DNA of 64,000 bases from Amphimedon queenslandica (lineage: Eukaryota > Porifera > Demospongiae > Haplosclerida > Niphatidae): assembly GCF_000090795.2 (NCBI RefSeq), contig NW_003546353.1, positions 62,721 through 126,720 of the forward strand, read 5' to 3'. Below are positions 33,275 to 44,205 of this stretch, one piece after another. Each line of letters starts with the position of its first letter. Position 1 is the stretch's first letter. The notes beneath the pieces are model-generated. The model saw only the letters and a program-made list of their open reading frames with translations. It was not told where the DNA came from and ran no database searches. The translations under genes were made by a program, and so were the position numbers.

Positions 33275-34775
33275 TTAAGTTAAACTTGCTACGGCTTTTG
33301 CTGCAGCGTCGCTCAAATCTTTAGCAGGAATAATTGGCAGATCACTGTCTTCGAGTAATGAACGAGCTTTATCTACATTAGAACCTAAAAATTAATAAAC
33401 AAACAAATAAATAAATAAATGACGCTAACCTTCCAGCCTCACAATGAGAGGTATATGTAGTTCCATTTCTTTACATGCAGCAATTATACCACTAGCTATT
33501 GTGGCACAACTCACTATACCACCAAACACATTGACTAGTATTGCTCTCACCTAACAATATAGTCATTAAACACAACTTTGATCAGAAAATGTAATTAAAA
33601 ATTGAGGTCATATTGGGCCTATAGCCCTGGGTATTTTTTTAAATTTTGGCATTTAAAAAAATGGCCGTAACTCGAAAAATTGAAGTCGGAATCAGTTCAA
33701 ACTTGCTACATTGTACACAGCATAAGGACATCAATATGTATCAGAAAATGTAATAAAAATTTGGGGTGATTTCGGAGCCATTTTTTGGGAAAAACCATGG
33801 ACTATAGCCTTGGGTATTTTTCAAAATTTTGGCATTTTTTAAAAATGGCTGTAACTCGAAAAATTGAAGTCGGAATCAGTTTAAACTTGCTACACAGCAT
33901 AAGGACATCAATATGTATCAGAAAATGTAATAAAAATTTGGGGTGATTTCGGAGCCATTTTTTGGGAAAAACCATGGACTATAGCCTTGGGTATTTTTCA
34001 AAATTTTTGGCATTTTTTAAAAATGGCCGTAACTCGAAAAATTGAAGTCGGAATCAGTTCAAACTTGCTACACAGCATAAGGACATCAATATGTATCAGA
34101 AAATGTAATAAAAATTTGGGGTGATTTCGGAGCCATTTTTTAGAAAAAACCATGGACTATAGCCTTGGGTATTTTTCAAAATTTTGGAATTTTTTAAAAA
34201 TGGCTGTAACTCGAAAAATTGAAGTCAGAATCAGTTCAAACTTTCTACACAGCATAAGGACATCAATATGTATCGGAAAATGTAATCAAAATTTGGGATG
34301 ATTTAGGGGCCATTTTTTGGGAAAAACCATGGGCTGTAGTCGATGGCTTAAACTATGCACTCAACATTGGTACATTACATTGTTAGACATTATGTTGTTG
34401 TTACCTGAGGATCAGCTGTCAATAATTTAAAAGCCGAAAGTACTTGAGATTCATTGACTGCCCCTCCCACGTCAAGGAAGTTTGCTGGTTCCCCTTTATG
34501 AAGCTTTATAATGTCCATGGTGGCCATAGCCAACCCAGCTCCATTAACTAAACCACACCCATCAATTAATAAATATTAACCACACCCAATCATTAATTAC
34601 CTAAGCAGCCAATGTTCCCATTCATTCCAATGTAGTTGAGGTTGTGTAGAGTGGCCTCTACTTCTCTCTCATCCTTTTCACTTGTGTCCTCGCGGGAAAA
34701 TATTTCTTTCTGCCGATACTTAGCGGTGTCGTCAAAATTGACTTTAGCATCAAAACAGACGACTGGAATAAATAA

Positions 34776-34809
<34 letters not shown>

Positions 34810-37181
34810 CATTTTATTGCAATCAGAGCTTGATAGTGTAAAAGTGACAATATTTAGCAAGAAAAGACAGTTACATGATAGAACCAAACCCACCACATTG
34901 AGTCATCGAGTAAGGCATTCTCTCTCTCCCTCCGTCTCTCTCTCTCTCTCTCTGATCTCATAAGAGGTGCTTAATGCAATAATAGAACAAATAAAAGTTA
35001 ATTAAACATACAGACACAGCAAGAGACTTCTGAGTGAGAATACTAACCCACAGGCTCATTCATCAATTATTACTAACCAGAAATACACAAAAGTGCAGCT
35101 GCTAGCGTAGATATGTACATGTACATGTATAATAATAATAATAAAATAAATATAATTAACTGTTGTAGCAGCTGTGGTCCAGTACTATAATTACTTTATA
35201 ATCACTCATTCATGGAACGAACTAAGGAGACCAGGAATGGGACCTTTATAATGAGGACACCTCTGTATTAAGGACAGGTAGTGTGGGCCCAATGGTGTCC
35301 TTAATAAAGAGGCTACACTGTACATGTATTAAGGACAGGTAGTGTGGGCCCAATGGTGTCCTTAATAAAGAGGCTACACTGTACATGTATTAAGGACAGG
35401 TACTGTGGGCCCAATGGTGTAACTGAGGTACCTCGTCCATCTGGGGTTTCTCCAAAAGGATTAATCTCAACTTGAGTAGCATCCACACCACAGAACAGGT
35501 CATAGAGTTTCATTATTTGAGTAGCAGCTGTGTCTCTGAGCCCGTCCTTAAACTCAAGATTCTTTGCCATTAAAAGAGCTTGATCCATTGTAATACCTTT
35601 CATAATATCAACAGGAATCTGATAGAAAGAATGCAACACAATAAAAGATTACATTCACTAGTTGAAAGTGTCTCACTTTAAATATTCTTTCAGGATTCTT
35701 CTCAGCAATTTCTTCAATATCCACCCCCCCATCAGGACTCCCCACAAGAACTGGTCCCTGAGTTGCTGGATCCATTAGTATGGCCAGGTAGGTCTCTCTT
35801 GCTATGTCCAGTGCTTCAGCTACCATCACCTGAAGAGAGAGAGAGGGAGAGAGGGAGGGAGGGAGGGAGGGGAGAGAAAGGGAGAAAGGGCAGAAAGAGG
35901 GAGAGAGAGAGAGGGAGCAGAAAGAGGGAGAGAGAGAGGGAGAGCAGAAAGAGAGAGAGGGAGAGAGAGAGGGGGCGAGAAGTGAAAAAAGATGAAAGGT
36001 TTTTAAGTGTCCATCAGGTATAAAGTTCACATCAGTTAGATATTACATTATTACAATTCAATGATATTAGATTACTAAGATGTTAAAACTAAAGGACCAG
36101 GTGGCATCAATACGACATGCCGTGACACTCAACATGGCTTCAAGAGCAGATGGCCCTCTAGTGAGAGAGGCCATTGAAATACTGTCAGGTGAGAGTGAGA
36201 GAGAGAGACAACCATCTTAAAGTCTTCCTGTACTCTTTATAAAGGCCACAAGAAATGAGTAGCCAAGCCAGAACATAAAATACTAGATAATCTTATTAGC
36301 CACTGCACCATGGAGTCTCCTGCTAAGGTTACCATGGTAACACACATGTAAAGGCTCAGAGCATATGCCAGTGATTATAAGCTAATATCTTTTTAGGACG
36401 AGCAGCAATTAGAGAAATGCAGTAATTAGGGAAATATCTTTTTAAAATAATAATTGACACATGAGTGAGATCATTAATGGATGCATTATTAATAGACAAT
36501 ATTGCTACAATTAAAAGACTAGTACCAGTTCATTGATACATCAGTACATCTCCAGGTTCATGTGCTGTAGCTTAAATTTTCACAAATCCAACATTAAACA
36601 TTTTCATTGTTATGCCAATTGGGAATGAAATTAGAGAATTTTGTGATACGACAGAACAAAAATCAACAAAATGATGACGACATACTTTCTTGACCTCCAC
36701 GCCATTGCTGTTAGTTTGTTTAGTGACGAGTCTGTGGTTAATCATGTCCCTTGCCAGACCTTCTATTGACTCAAGGTCTCTCGTTACTTTGACTCCGCCC
36801 ACAAGTCCACTGGAAAACCGCCCCTTGCCCCGCCCTCCCGCTAGTATCTGAGCTTTCAATACAACTTCGGGCACACCTACAAACGTACATGTACATGTAT
36901 TTATAAGCCACACCTATTAATAAATATTAAAACAAACCTAGTTCCTTAGCGGCAGCCCCAGCCCTTTCAGGAGTGTCTGCTGTTTGGAATTTTTGAATCG
37001 TAACACCGTAGTTCAACATGAGGTCTTTGCTCTGGTACTCGTGTAGATTGAGAGAGCGAGCCTGGAGCTGCTGAATAAGAAATAAAGAGGTTAATAAAGG
37101 TTGCACTACACTCACCAAAGGACCTTGAGACCTAGTGAAAAGAAATGGGAGACATTTCTGTGGTAGCCTAAAAGCCGCCAT
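33275..37181 (-). CDS. SUCLG2: Succinate-CoA ligase, GDP-forming beta subunit
   Basis: Nine exons (33275-33384, 33430-33550, 34405-34547, 34601-34762, 35432-35618, 35677-35829, 36686-36876, 36938-37070, 37116-37181) give 421 residues. The enzyme converts succinyl-CoA to succinate with substrate-level GTP formation in the mitochondrial TCA cycle. Evidence: mitochondrial leader ([19 protein letters not shown]), the ATP-grasp start [100 protein letters not shown] and [13 protein letters not shown]. The residue pattern follows SUCLG2 rather than SUCLA2 where I can compare. Intron 1 is 45 bp. Intron 7 (33551-34404) is filled by a subfamily A repeat array, intron 4 holds a GA-rich tract and an exon-like plus-strand frame, and intron 5 a 61-bp tandem repeat. 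Confidence 0.95.
33590..34340 (+). repeat. Tandem repeat array, subfamily A (4 units) in SUCLG2 intron 7
   Basis: Four units of about 178 bp, with unit starts (ATAGCCTTGGG or variant) near 33620, 33804, 33981 and 34159. They are close to identical to each other and fill most of the intron. Confidence 0.95.
35271..35425 (+). repeat. 61-bp tandem repeat in SUCLG2 intron 5
   Basis: Units starting AGGACAGGTAGTGTGGGCCC at 35271, 35332 and 35393, exactly 61 bp apart. The third, partial unit stops a few bases before the coding exon that ends at 35432. Confidence 0.9.
35831..35985 (+). repeat. GA-rich low-complexity tract in SUCLG2 intron 4
   Basis: Purine-only (GAGAGAGGG)n sequence directly upstream of the intron 4 acceptor on the minus strand, so the transcript has an unusually long polypyrimidine tract. 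Confidence 0.85.
36080..36187 (+). other. Exon-like open frame inside SUCLG2 intron 4
   Basis: On the strand opposite SUCLG2, an ATG at 36080 opens [18 protein letters not shown] and continues [18 protein letters not shown] to a strong donor (TCAG|GTGAGA). The amino-acid composition is protein-like, not random AT-rich translation. No continuing exon is obvious downstream. It could be a retained exon of a nested gene, a pseudogene fragment or chance. Confidence 0.3.
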
Positions 37182-37253
37182 TTTGAATTTATGGGTGTGA
37201 TTTTTGGATAAAAACACACCTCTTTATTTACTGACCACACCCACAAGTGCAAA
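37182..37253. promoter_or_regulatory. Bidirectional promoter region SUCLG2 / membrane protein
   Basis: 72 bp between divergent start codons. No TATA box is convincing. Confidence 0.45.
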
Positions 37254-37938
37254 ATGGCGCTGGCCACCAAGTACGGGAGTAGTGAGAAGGATAACTTCTC
37301 CCAGCAGCCGTTGTTTGGTGAAACGAGGAAAAGAGTGAGTATGGAGTCTGTACAATGTTTAATGAACTCATTTCCCACAGGATAAGATTATTAATATTGT
37401 GATAGCTGGGGTTACGGCAGTTATGGTTACTGTAAGCTTAGTATCTCCTTTATTACGTGATACTACCTGTCCCTCTTTATAGATAACTGTTATACTATCT
37501 ATTGTCAGCGGAAGGATCAAGAAGAACAAATGTGGTTTAATACACCAGAAGGATACATTCTGTGTCTATCCAATGGACATTGTGTTTGCTGCTGTGATAC
37601 TATTACTATTAATACCTCAAGTCCTAGTGGTAGGGACACACACTGTACACTAATATAATGGTTGCATGAAAACATTGTGACCTCACATTTGAATGAGCAT
37701 TTGACACATAACAACACTTCAAGTTGAACTGTCAGTTACATTCATCCATTGCTAGGTGATATGGTATAGAAGAGGTGAATTGGAGCCTAAATTTCGTTGG
37801 ATGAGCTACTTTAATGCCATCATGACTGTCCTACTCTGTATTGTGGCTAATCTCTACTTCTTTCAAGTTGCTGTGTCTCCTTCTGTTTCAGATCCTCATT
37901 ATTGTTATAATGGAACCCAATGTACAGTACCATGTTAA
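37254..37938 (+). CDS. Small multi-pass membrane protein, unrecognised
   Basis: Four exons (37254-37334, 37381-37431, 37483-37629, 37756-37938) give 153 residues. A hydrophilic N-terminus (MALATKYGSSEKDNFSQQPL) is followed by three predicted membrane helices: IINIVIAGVTAVMVTITVIL, DIVFAAVILLLLIPQVLVVI and AIMTVLLCIVANLYFFQVAV. A short Cys-containing tail (HYCYNGTQCTVPC) has an N-glycosylation site, implying it is lumenal or extracellular. With three helices, the N-terminus would be cytosolic. No family could be named. Its start is 72 bp from SUCLG2 on the other strand; it converges with NME7. Confidence 0.65.
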
Positions 37939-38229
37939 TGGTTTTTGACTTTTATAAATAATAATAATAACTGCTTGATAATGCATGTACATACACATTA
38001 CAGTGCTGTGCATTTATAATATACAATAATGTACGTTCCTTTTTAATAATGATAATTATTATTAATCATTGTTTAGTGTATTTCTTACAATAAGAAATAT
38101 ACTCTTAATGTTAAGTGAATGAAGAACAGGAACTGAAAGTGTAGCATGATGTCTTTAGTAAAGTAATCATTATTTATAAACTTACACGTGATGTGTGTCC
38201 ATGTACATGTACATTAAGTAAATAGTCTT

Positions 38230-39360
38230 TTAATTGTTTCCATTATCAAGTATTTTAAAGAAATACTCTACCTCCAGTGGTCCGTCTTCAGGTAGGTCAG
38301 TACAGTGAACTCCATTCTCCAGTTTGTTCTTACCATATTTAGCTCTCAAAGTGTGCGGTCGTAAGTGTCTAGCAATCTCAGGATCAGGAGGCCCACAGAG
38401 TTGTCTAAACTGAGCCTGAGCATTCCTCCCTGATAGAGCTATTGCTATGGAGGGGCCTGAGGTTAGCAAGGACACCATGTCAGGATACTCATGAAGGACT
38501 CCTTTGTATACCTCGTAGAACTCCTCAGCATTCGCTTTCTCTACGTTATAAAGACCCAGGCCTGTAATCTCAAGACCTTCCGATAGTATGTCTTGTATTA
38601 TTTTAGCAGAGAGGCCAGCTTTCAGAGCATCAGGTTTAATTATACACAATGTGCATCCTTCAGCAGTAGGACTGCCCAATATCTCCCCTCTACCCTCTTT
38701 AAAGAAGAACTCAACCTCACGACCAGCGACCTCTGAACCAATCGACCCATGTCCCACGTTATGAGTTTGGTCAGTACCAAAACGAGCTCGAAGAGATGAT
38801 GGAGATACCTGCCTTGCTTCAGCAGGGTCGCTGGGACCAAGAATATCAGCCCAACGCTGTATAGCATTCTCTCCTACTAGTTCTATAGCAACTAGTGGGC
38901 CACTGGATATGTACTGTATGTCATCATTAAAGAGAATCTGACTGGAAGACATTCTGTAGAACCTCTCGGCTTCTTTAAGTGTTAGACGAAGCATACGCAT
39001 CTTAGCTATAGTCAATCCTTCAGATATGATAGCATTAAGAATCTCCCCAATATGAGCAATGGCTGAATCAGGTTTGATCAGTGCTAGCGTGATCTGTTTA
39101 CGAGTTTCAAGTCTAGAGCGAGTGAAATCGTCAGCAAAATCAACCACTTTGAGTTGACGTGAGAGAATGTTAAGGACAGCCCCGAGAAATATCTCGTCTA
39201 GTTTGACTGGAGAAGGAGAGCGTCTCAGGAAGAGTCTTTTTTGTTTGATGTCGATCATTTCACAAGTGGAGTCTGAAGGAAAGAACACCAACTGATACTG
39301 GCGGTTTATTGAAGCATAGGAATCATACCAGTCCGTAATGAATGAGTACCTCTCTTCCAT
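38230..39360 (-). CDS. NME7: NME7: DM10 plus two nucleoside diphosphate kinase domains
   Basis: One uninterrupted coding frame of 376 residues, the same length as human NME7. NME7 is part of the gamma-tubulin ring complex and a ciliary microtubule inner protein. Residues 1-90 form the DM10 domain (RYSFITDWYDSYASINRQYQ). The first NDK domain starts at QITLALIKPDS and ends with FGTDQTHNVGHGS, keeping the catalytic His. The second starts at CTLCIIKPDALKAGL and ends with the family's HCTDLPEDGPLEVEYFFKIL. The coding region lacks introns, but a 5' UTR intron is visible (39370-39418, donor AAAAG|GTAAAC, acceptor CTTTAG|ATAC just before the ATG), so this need not be a retrocopy. A GH172-like gene starts divergently 179 bp away. 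Confidence 0.95.
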   Translation of the reverse strand: MEERYSFITDWYDSYASINRQYQLVFFPSDSTCEMIDIKQKRLFLRRSPSPVKLDEIFLGAVLNILSRQLKVVDFADDFTRSRLETRKQITLALIKPDSAIAHIGEILNAIISEGLTIAKMRMLRLTLKEAERFYRMSSSQILFNDDIQYISSGPLVAIELVGENAIQRWADILGPSDPAEARQVSPSSLRARFGTDQTHNVGHGSIGSEVAGREVEFFFKEGRGEILGSPTAEGCTLCIIKPDALKAGLSAKIIQDILSEGLEITGLGLYNVEKANAEEFYEVYKGVLHEYPDMVSLLTSGPSIAIALSGRNAQAQFRQLCGPPDPEIARHLRPHTLRAKYGKNKLENGVHCTDLPEDGPLEVEYFFKILDNGNN

Positions 39361-39539
39361 GATATGTATCTAAAGGGGAATACAAGAATAATAATAATAA
39401 TAAAGACGCCATGTTTACCTTTTCAAAATGAGATTTGATTGCTGTTGCTATGGTAATGATCTCACGTGATTATGGTTGCACATGCACATATGCACATGCA
39501 TAATCATGCCACAAAATCCAAAAGCCAGCCCCACCCAAA
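39361..39539. promoter_or_regulatory. Shared upstream region NME7 / GH172-like gene
   Basis: 179 bp between divergent ATGs. It contains the 5' UTR intron of NME7 (39370-39418) and, at 39432-39465, GTTGCTATGGTAA followed by CACGTGA. The GTTGCTATGGTAAC-type word resembles an X-box (RFX site), which would suit NME7 as a ciliary gene. Confidence 0.45.
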
Positions 39540-40590
39540 ATGGAGTTTCAGCTCTTGATGTTGTTTCTTCTTGTTGGAGGAGTATTCTCTGCAGTTCCAG
39601 TTACTCCTGATATGAAGTCCTTCTCTTCTGCAATCAAAGGAGGTCACCTAGCTGCCAATACTGAGAAGACACTGTATGAACACAGCACTGGCCAGGCAGG
39701 AGTCATTACAGAACAATGGTTCACAGGTACACACTGAACACAGAGAAGGATGTTTATTACTAACTGTCGTTATAGGTAAAGGTGTAATGAACGAGGACGC
39801 TAGAATAAGGATATACATTGATGGGGAGACTACAGCCAGCATTGATTTTATGCTGTTACTAGCTCACGGGGTTGGAGGCACAGAAGCCACTGAAGTGGGT
39901 AACATCCCATGGGGTACTAACAGAATAGCTCATGCTGCTGATGGTGGTATATACAATACCTACCGGATACCTTTTGCTAATTCTTTTAAAGTTACTGCAA
40001 CCCATCCCAATGGTGGGACCTTCTGGTATATCATTCGTGGGGTTGAGAACTATCCTCTTATCCTTGGAGACCTTCTTCTACCAAAAACAACGAAACTCAA
40101 ACTCTATAAAAATGTCGGCATATCTCTTAAACCGTTGGATTTCATAACTCTTGCTGAGGTTGATACCACTGCAGGTGCTGTGTTTCAAGTGACCCTGTCT
40201 GCAAACAGCACTGATTTTAACTACCTTGAAGCCTGCATGAGGGTAATCATTGATGGCTCCAACACTACAATGTTCCTTTCCTCTGGTACTGAAGACTTCT
40301 TTCTCTCTGCTTACTATTTTGACAGAGGTTTGTACCACCTTGATAACTCAGGCTGCACTGTCAAAGAAGGAAAAGGTCAAATGTCAGCTTACAAGTTCTT
40401 TGAGAATGATCCTTTGCTGTTCAGTAAATCCCTCAAGCTATCCTGGCGATGCGGTGAGAGCAGAGATGGGCAATTAGGCTGCCCCAGTGACTTCCCTCCT
40501 CCAACCAGCAGGCCCGAGAGGCTGGAGGCACCACTGCTTGCTAACACTACCGTCACTACCTACACATGGGTCTATGTGTGGGCCATGTGA
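39540..40590 (+). CDS. Secreted GH172/DUF2961-like enzyme
   Basis: Two exons (39540-39726, 39776-40590) give 333 residues. A signal peptide (MEFQLLMLFLLVGGVFSAVP) is followed by a jelly-roll-type protein. The segment TTMFLSSGTEDFFLSAYYFD matches the signature GTGTEDYF of the DUF2961 family, now GH172, whose characterised members act on fructofuranosyl or arabinofuranosyl linkages. The segment RIRIYIDGETTASIDF matches the N-terminal IDGE-type strand of that family. It ends shortly after the second conserved half (TWVYVWAM) and may be shorter than bacterial members. Known members are mainly bacterial and fungal, so its presence in an animal is notable, but the intron and signal peptide show it is a real host gene. 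It sits directly upstream of receptor 2, 69 bp from its start codon. Confidence 0.65.
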
Positions 40591-40659
40591 TTGTATTCAT
40601 TGCTATGCTGTCCCGCCCTTTCTTGCTGAATTTTGTATATTTGCTGTTTGTTTATTATC

Positions 40660-43600
40660 ATGCTGAAGCTATTTTTAACGCTATTTTTAGTCCAAATATG
40701 TTTAGGTAAGAAAATTTTCTTATCATAAATTATAAAGAAACCATGCAGGTGTCCAAGAATATTACGTGGGTGGGCTCAAGAACAATGGAGACTCACCTAC
40801 CACAACTTTACTCATAACTGGAAGTGATGGGGCCACTTCAGTCACAATTAGGAACATCAGTACAACCATTTCATCCTTCAGCTTAGACAATCATCAAAGT
40901 ATGGAGCTGGTACTACCTTATGATATATCAGTCCTCAATAGCAGTTACTCTCAGCGTAATAAAGGTGTTAAAATTCAATCCAGTGCTGCTATATCAGTGG
41001 TGGTATTGAGTCAAAATGGTAATAGTTCTGATGCCTATCAAATGCATGAAGAAACCAGCCACAACCAATTAGGCAATTATGTCTACTATGCTCTCACTCC
41101 AGGAGCCAGTAGGAGTGAGACAGTGAGCAGTGCCTTGTACTACAGTCAAATATTACTACTTGGCAGGGAGAGTGAGACATCTGTCACCATAAAACCAACA
41201 CAGAGCATTAACATATCCACTGACTTGCAAAGTGAGAGTGATCTGGCTCTTGTTGAGTCTGGCTCAAGTTATACTGGGGTACTGCATGAGTATCAAACGC
41301 TATTGATACAATCACCTCTTGATTTGACGCTAACACAAATCATATCAACGAAACCACTGACAGTTATAACGGGACATGAGTGTGCATCATTTGGTTCGCC
41401 TACCTGCAGTTACATTGCAGAGCAAATACCACCTACCATCGACTGGGGGACCCAATTCATACTATCACCATTGGGAACTAATGACTCACAGACTCATGTG
41501 ATACTAAACAGTGAAGAGAACCAAGATGCACTGATTACCCTCTCATGCACTAACGGCTCCATTGAACAGTTCACAATACCTCCTGGGTCCTTGCGCTATA
41601 CCTCTGGTCCTTTTGGTGTCTTCTGTACGCTGGACTCAAGCTCAGCCTTACTGGTTGGTCTAATTACTAATGGAAGCCATCCTCTAATGTCATTAGTACC
41701 ACCAATATTAGCCTTCCAAACTACTGAGTTAAGATTTACATCATTCTCATGTACCACAAAGACTTACATCACACTCCTACTACACAACTTCAACGCCAGT
41801 AATAGTAATGCTAATATTGATCCATTGGTTGGTATCACTAGAAATGCTATTAAAGTTTCAAGTAACAATAGTGCAGTATCCCTCACCATTGATACCGAGT
41901 TATCAAATTACACTGGCCTTGTGGTTATTAACAGTTCAGGGGCTCTTGTATACAATACAAATGATGATGGGAATTCTTGTCTCTTTTCTTACACGCCAAA
42001 CTGGAGTAGATCAAGTAAGCAGCAGCCATGAGAGTGCGACCATAAGAGTGTGTGTGTACACACACATTGTAATTATATTGTACACATTCTAATTATAAAT
42101 GCATCCAATATTACATTCCTATAGTTTCAGCAAGTATTCTAACCTTTGCCAAGTCTAGCTATACTGTATCAGAAGGTGATGAATCAGTATTGATTGGAAT
42201 CAACAGGACGCTTGATTTGAACACTGAGACTCAAGCAGTGATCAGTGTATCAGGAGGGACAGAGGGTGAGTCTCTATGAATATTGTTATAGTGTGAAGTA
42301 GCCATCCCAGCTGCTCTCCAATTACACTTCATTAGGTTTACTCATTGAGTAATAATTACTCAAAATTTTGTGGTTAGAGTCAGCTCAGACTTTCTACAGA
42401 ACTCACACATTTATTAATGTACTTATGCTACGTNNNNNNNNNNNNNNNNNNNNNNNNNNNNNNNNNNNNNNNNNNNNNNNNNNNNNNNNNNNNNNNNNNN
42501 NNNNNNNNNNNNNNNNNNNNNNNNNNNNNNNNNNNNNNNNNNNNNNNNNNNNNNNNNNNNNNNNNNNNNNNNNNNNNNNNNNNNNNNNNNNNNNNNNNNN
42601 NNNNNNNNNNNNNNNNNNNNNNNNNNNNNNNNNNNNNNNNNNNNNNNNNNNNNNNNNNNNNNNNNNNNNNNNNNNNNNNNNNNNNNNNNNNNNNNNNNNN
42701 NNNNNNNNNNNNNNNNNNNNNNNNNNNNNNNNNNNNNNNNNNNNNNNNNNNNNNNNNNNNNNNNNNNNNNNNNNNNNNNNNNNNNNNNNNNNNNNNNNNN
42801 NNNNNNNNNNNNNNNNNNNNNNNNNNNNNNNNNNNNNNNNNNNNNNNNNNNNNNNNNNNNNNNNNNNNNNNNNNNNNNNNNNNNNNNNNNNNNNNNNNNN
42901 NNNNNNNNNNNNNNNNNNNNNNNNNNNNNNNNNNNNNNNNNNNNNNNNNNNNNNNNNNNNNNNNNNNNNNNNNNNNNNNNNNNNNNNNNNNNNNNNNNNN
43001 NNNNNNNNNNNNNNNNNNNNNNNNNNNNNNNNNNNNNNNNNNNNNNNNNNNNNNNNNNNNNNNNNNNNNNNNNNNNNNNNNNNNNNNNNNNNNNNNNNNN
43101 NNNNNNNNNNNNNNNNNNNNNNNNNNNNNNNNNNNNNNNNNNNNNNNNNNNNNNNNNNNNNNNNNNNNNNNNNNNNNNNNNNNNNNNNNNNNNNNNNNNN
43201 NNNNNNNNNNNNNNNNNNNNNNNNNNNNNNNNNNNNNNNNNNNNNNNNNNNNNNNNNNNNNNNNNNNNNNNNNNNNNNNNNNNNNNNNNNNNNNNNNNNN
43301 NNNNNNNNNNTGGTTGATATCTGCAGTGACGATATGTCCAATTGTATTCTGACAGTAGATACTTACTTTTTATCAGCTCCTTCACATATCAGAGCTAGCC
43401 TTGGACTCACTGTGATAACAGGATCACTAAACAACATAACAACAGATGATGGAGGAATGGGCAGTAGAAGCTGTGACTTCATCATAGGAGAATTCACACG
43501 TCAGTCATTAGTGATATCTACGTCAACTGCTGGAATCTTACTACTCATTACTCTGCTAGCTGCTGCCTTTGGAACTGTTGGTTGTATCGTTAGCATCCAA

Positions 43601-43762
43601 ACTAGGAGGAAGTGGACTTTGGGTGGAGGATTGAACAAGCTTTATTTTCAAGATGATGCCATGTCCCTAGCTACTAATGATCCTGAGTCTTATGAACTCA
43701 TGAATCGACTCGGAGAAAGGAAGACAGCAACTCTAGCAATTAATGATGACAATGAATATTAA
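40660..43762 (+). CDS. Type I membrane receptor 2: IgGFc-binding and Calx-beta domains (gap inside)
   Basis: Clear exons: 40660-40705, 40749-42014, 42125-42265, then a sequence gap (42434-43310), then a last exon from about 43326 to 43762. A signal peptide (MLKLFLTLFLVQICLG) precedes an IgGFc-binding-type ectodomain (PLTVITGHECASFG, CSYIAEQIPPTIDWGTQFIL). Exon 3 starts a Calx-beta domain (LTFAKSSYTVSEGDESVLIG). The remaining exons are in the gap. The final exon has a Cys-containing stalk, a transmembrane helix (TAGILLLITLLAAAFGTVGC) and a tail of about 55 residues with three tyrosines (LYFQDD, SYELMNRLGE, DDNEY). YELM fits a YxxM/YxxPhi pattern but not an ITIM. Paralogous to receptors 1 and 3. 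Incomplete in this assembly. Confidence 0.75.
42365..42433 (+). repeat. Repeat fragment at the left edge of the gap
   Basis: AGAGTCAGCTCAGACTTTCT and ACTTATGCTACGT resemble the shared core of the interspersed repeat. The sequence gap starts inside this copy. Confidence 0.55.
42434..43310. other. Assembly gap (877 N)
   Basis: Unsequenced bases inside receptor 2. Long open frames spanning the gap are artefacts. Confidence 1.
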
Positions 43763-44205
43763 TAATATTCTAATCTTTCTCTTTTTCTTCACATATACAT
43801 AGTTAATACATCATGACTTCCATTTTATTTATTGTTGATTTTGTCTTTTATTTCGTAATAAAGTCTAAACATTCGGATACCAAAGTCAAAATGGCATATC
43901 TCTTCATTGTTACATTGAGTATACATTAAGCCCCTGGCCACACAAGCTGCTCCATGTACTAAAATTCTTAATTGCTTTAGCTCTAATTTGTGTGCAAACC
44001 CAGAAACCTGCTAACAGTTACAATCTGTGGTGATGTCCTCTGGCAACCACACAATTATGACAAGCCGTACTATTGTAGTGAGACCAGTTCCGTATAATAG
44101 GATGGAGCCTATATAAACCAGACCAGTCTCCACATTCCGTCACTCTTGTTCCGATTAATTCAGGATCTGCCCAAGGTCGTTGCTCATTCCTTCTCTGAAG
44201 TCGCC
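43763..44205. other. Intergenic region with receptor 3 promoter
   Basis: 3' UTR of receptor 2 (AATAAA near 43857) followed by the promoter of receptor 3. A strong TATA box, TATATAAA, lies at 44110-44117, 89 bp before the ATG. Confidence 0.6.

Noticed and set aside
35763-36023. Arg/Glu-rich frame on the plus strand
   Set aside because: Translation of a (GAGAGG)n purine tract in SUCLG2 intron 4.
42368-43762. Very long frames spanning the N block
   Set aside because: They exist only because Ns do not contain stop codons. Only the part from about 43326 onward is supported.
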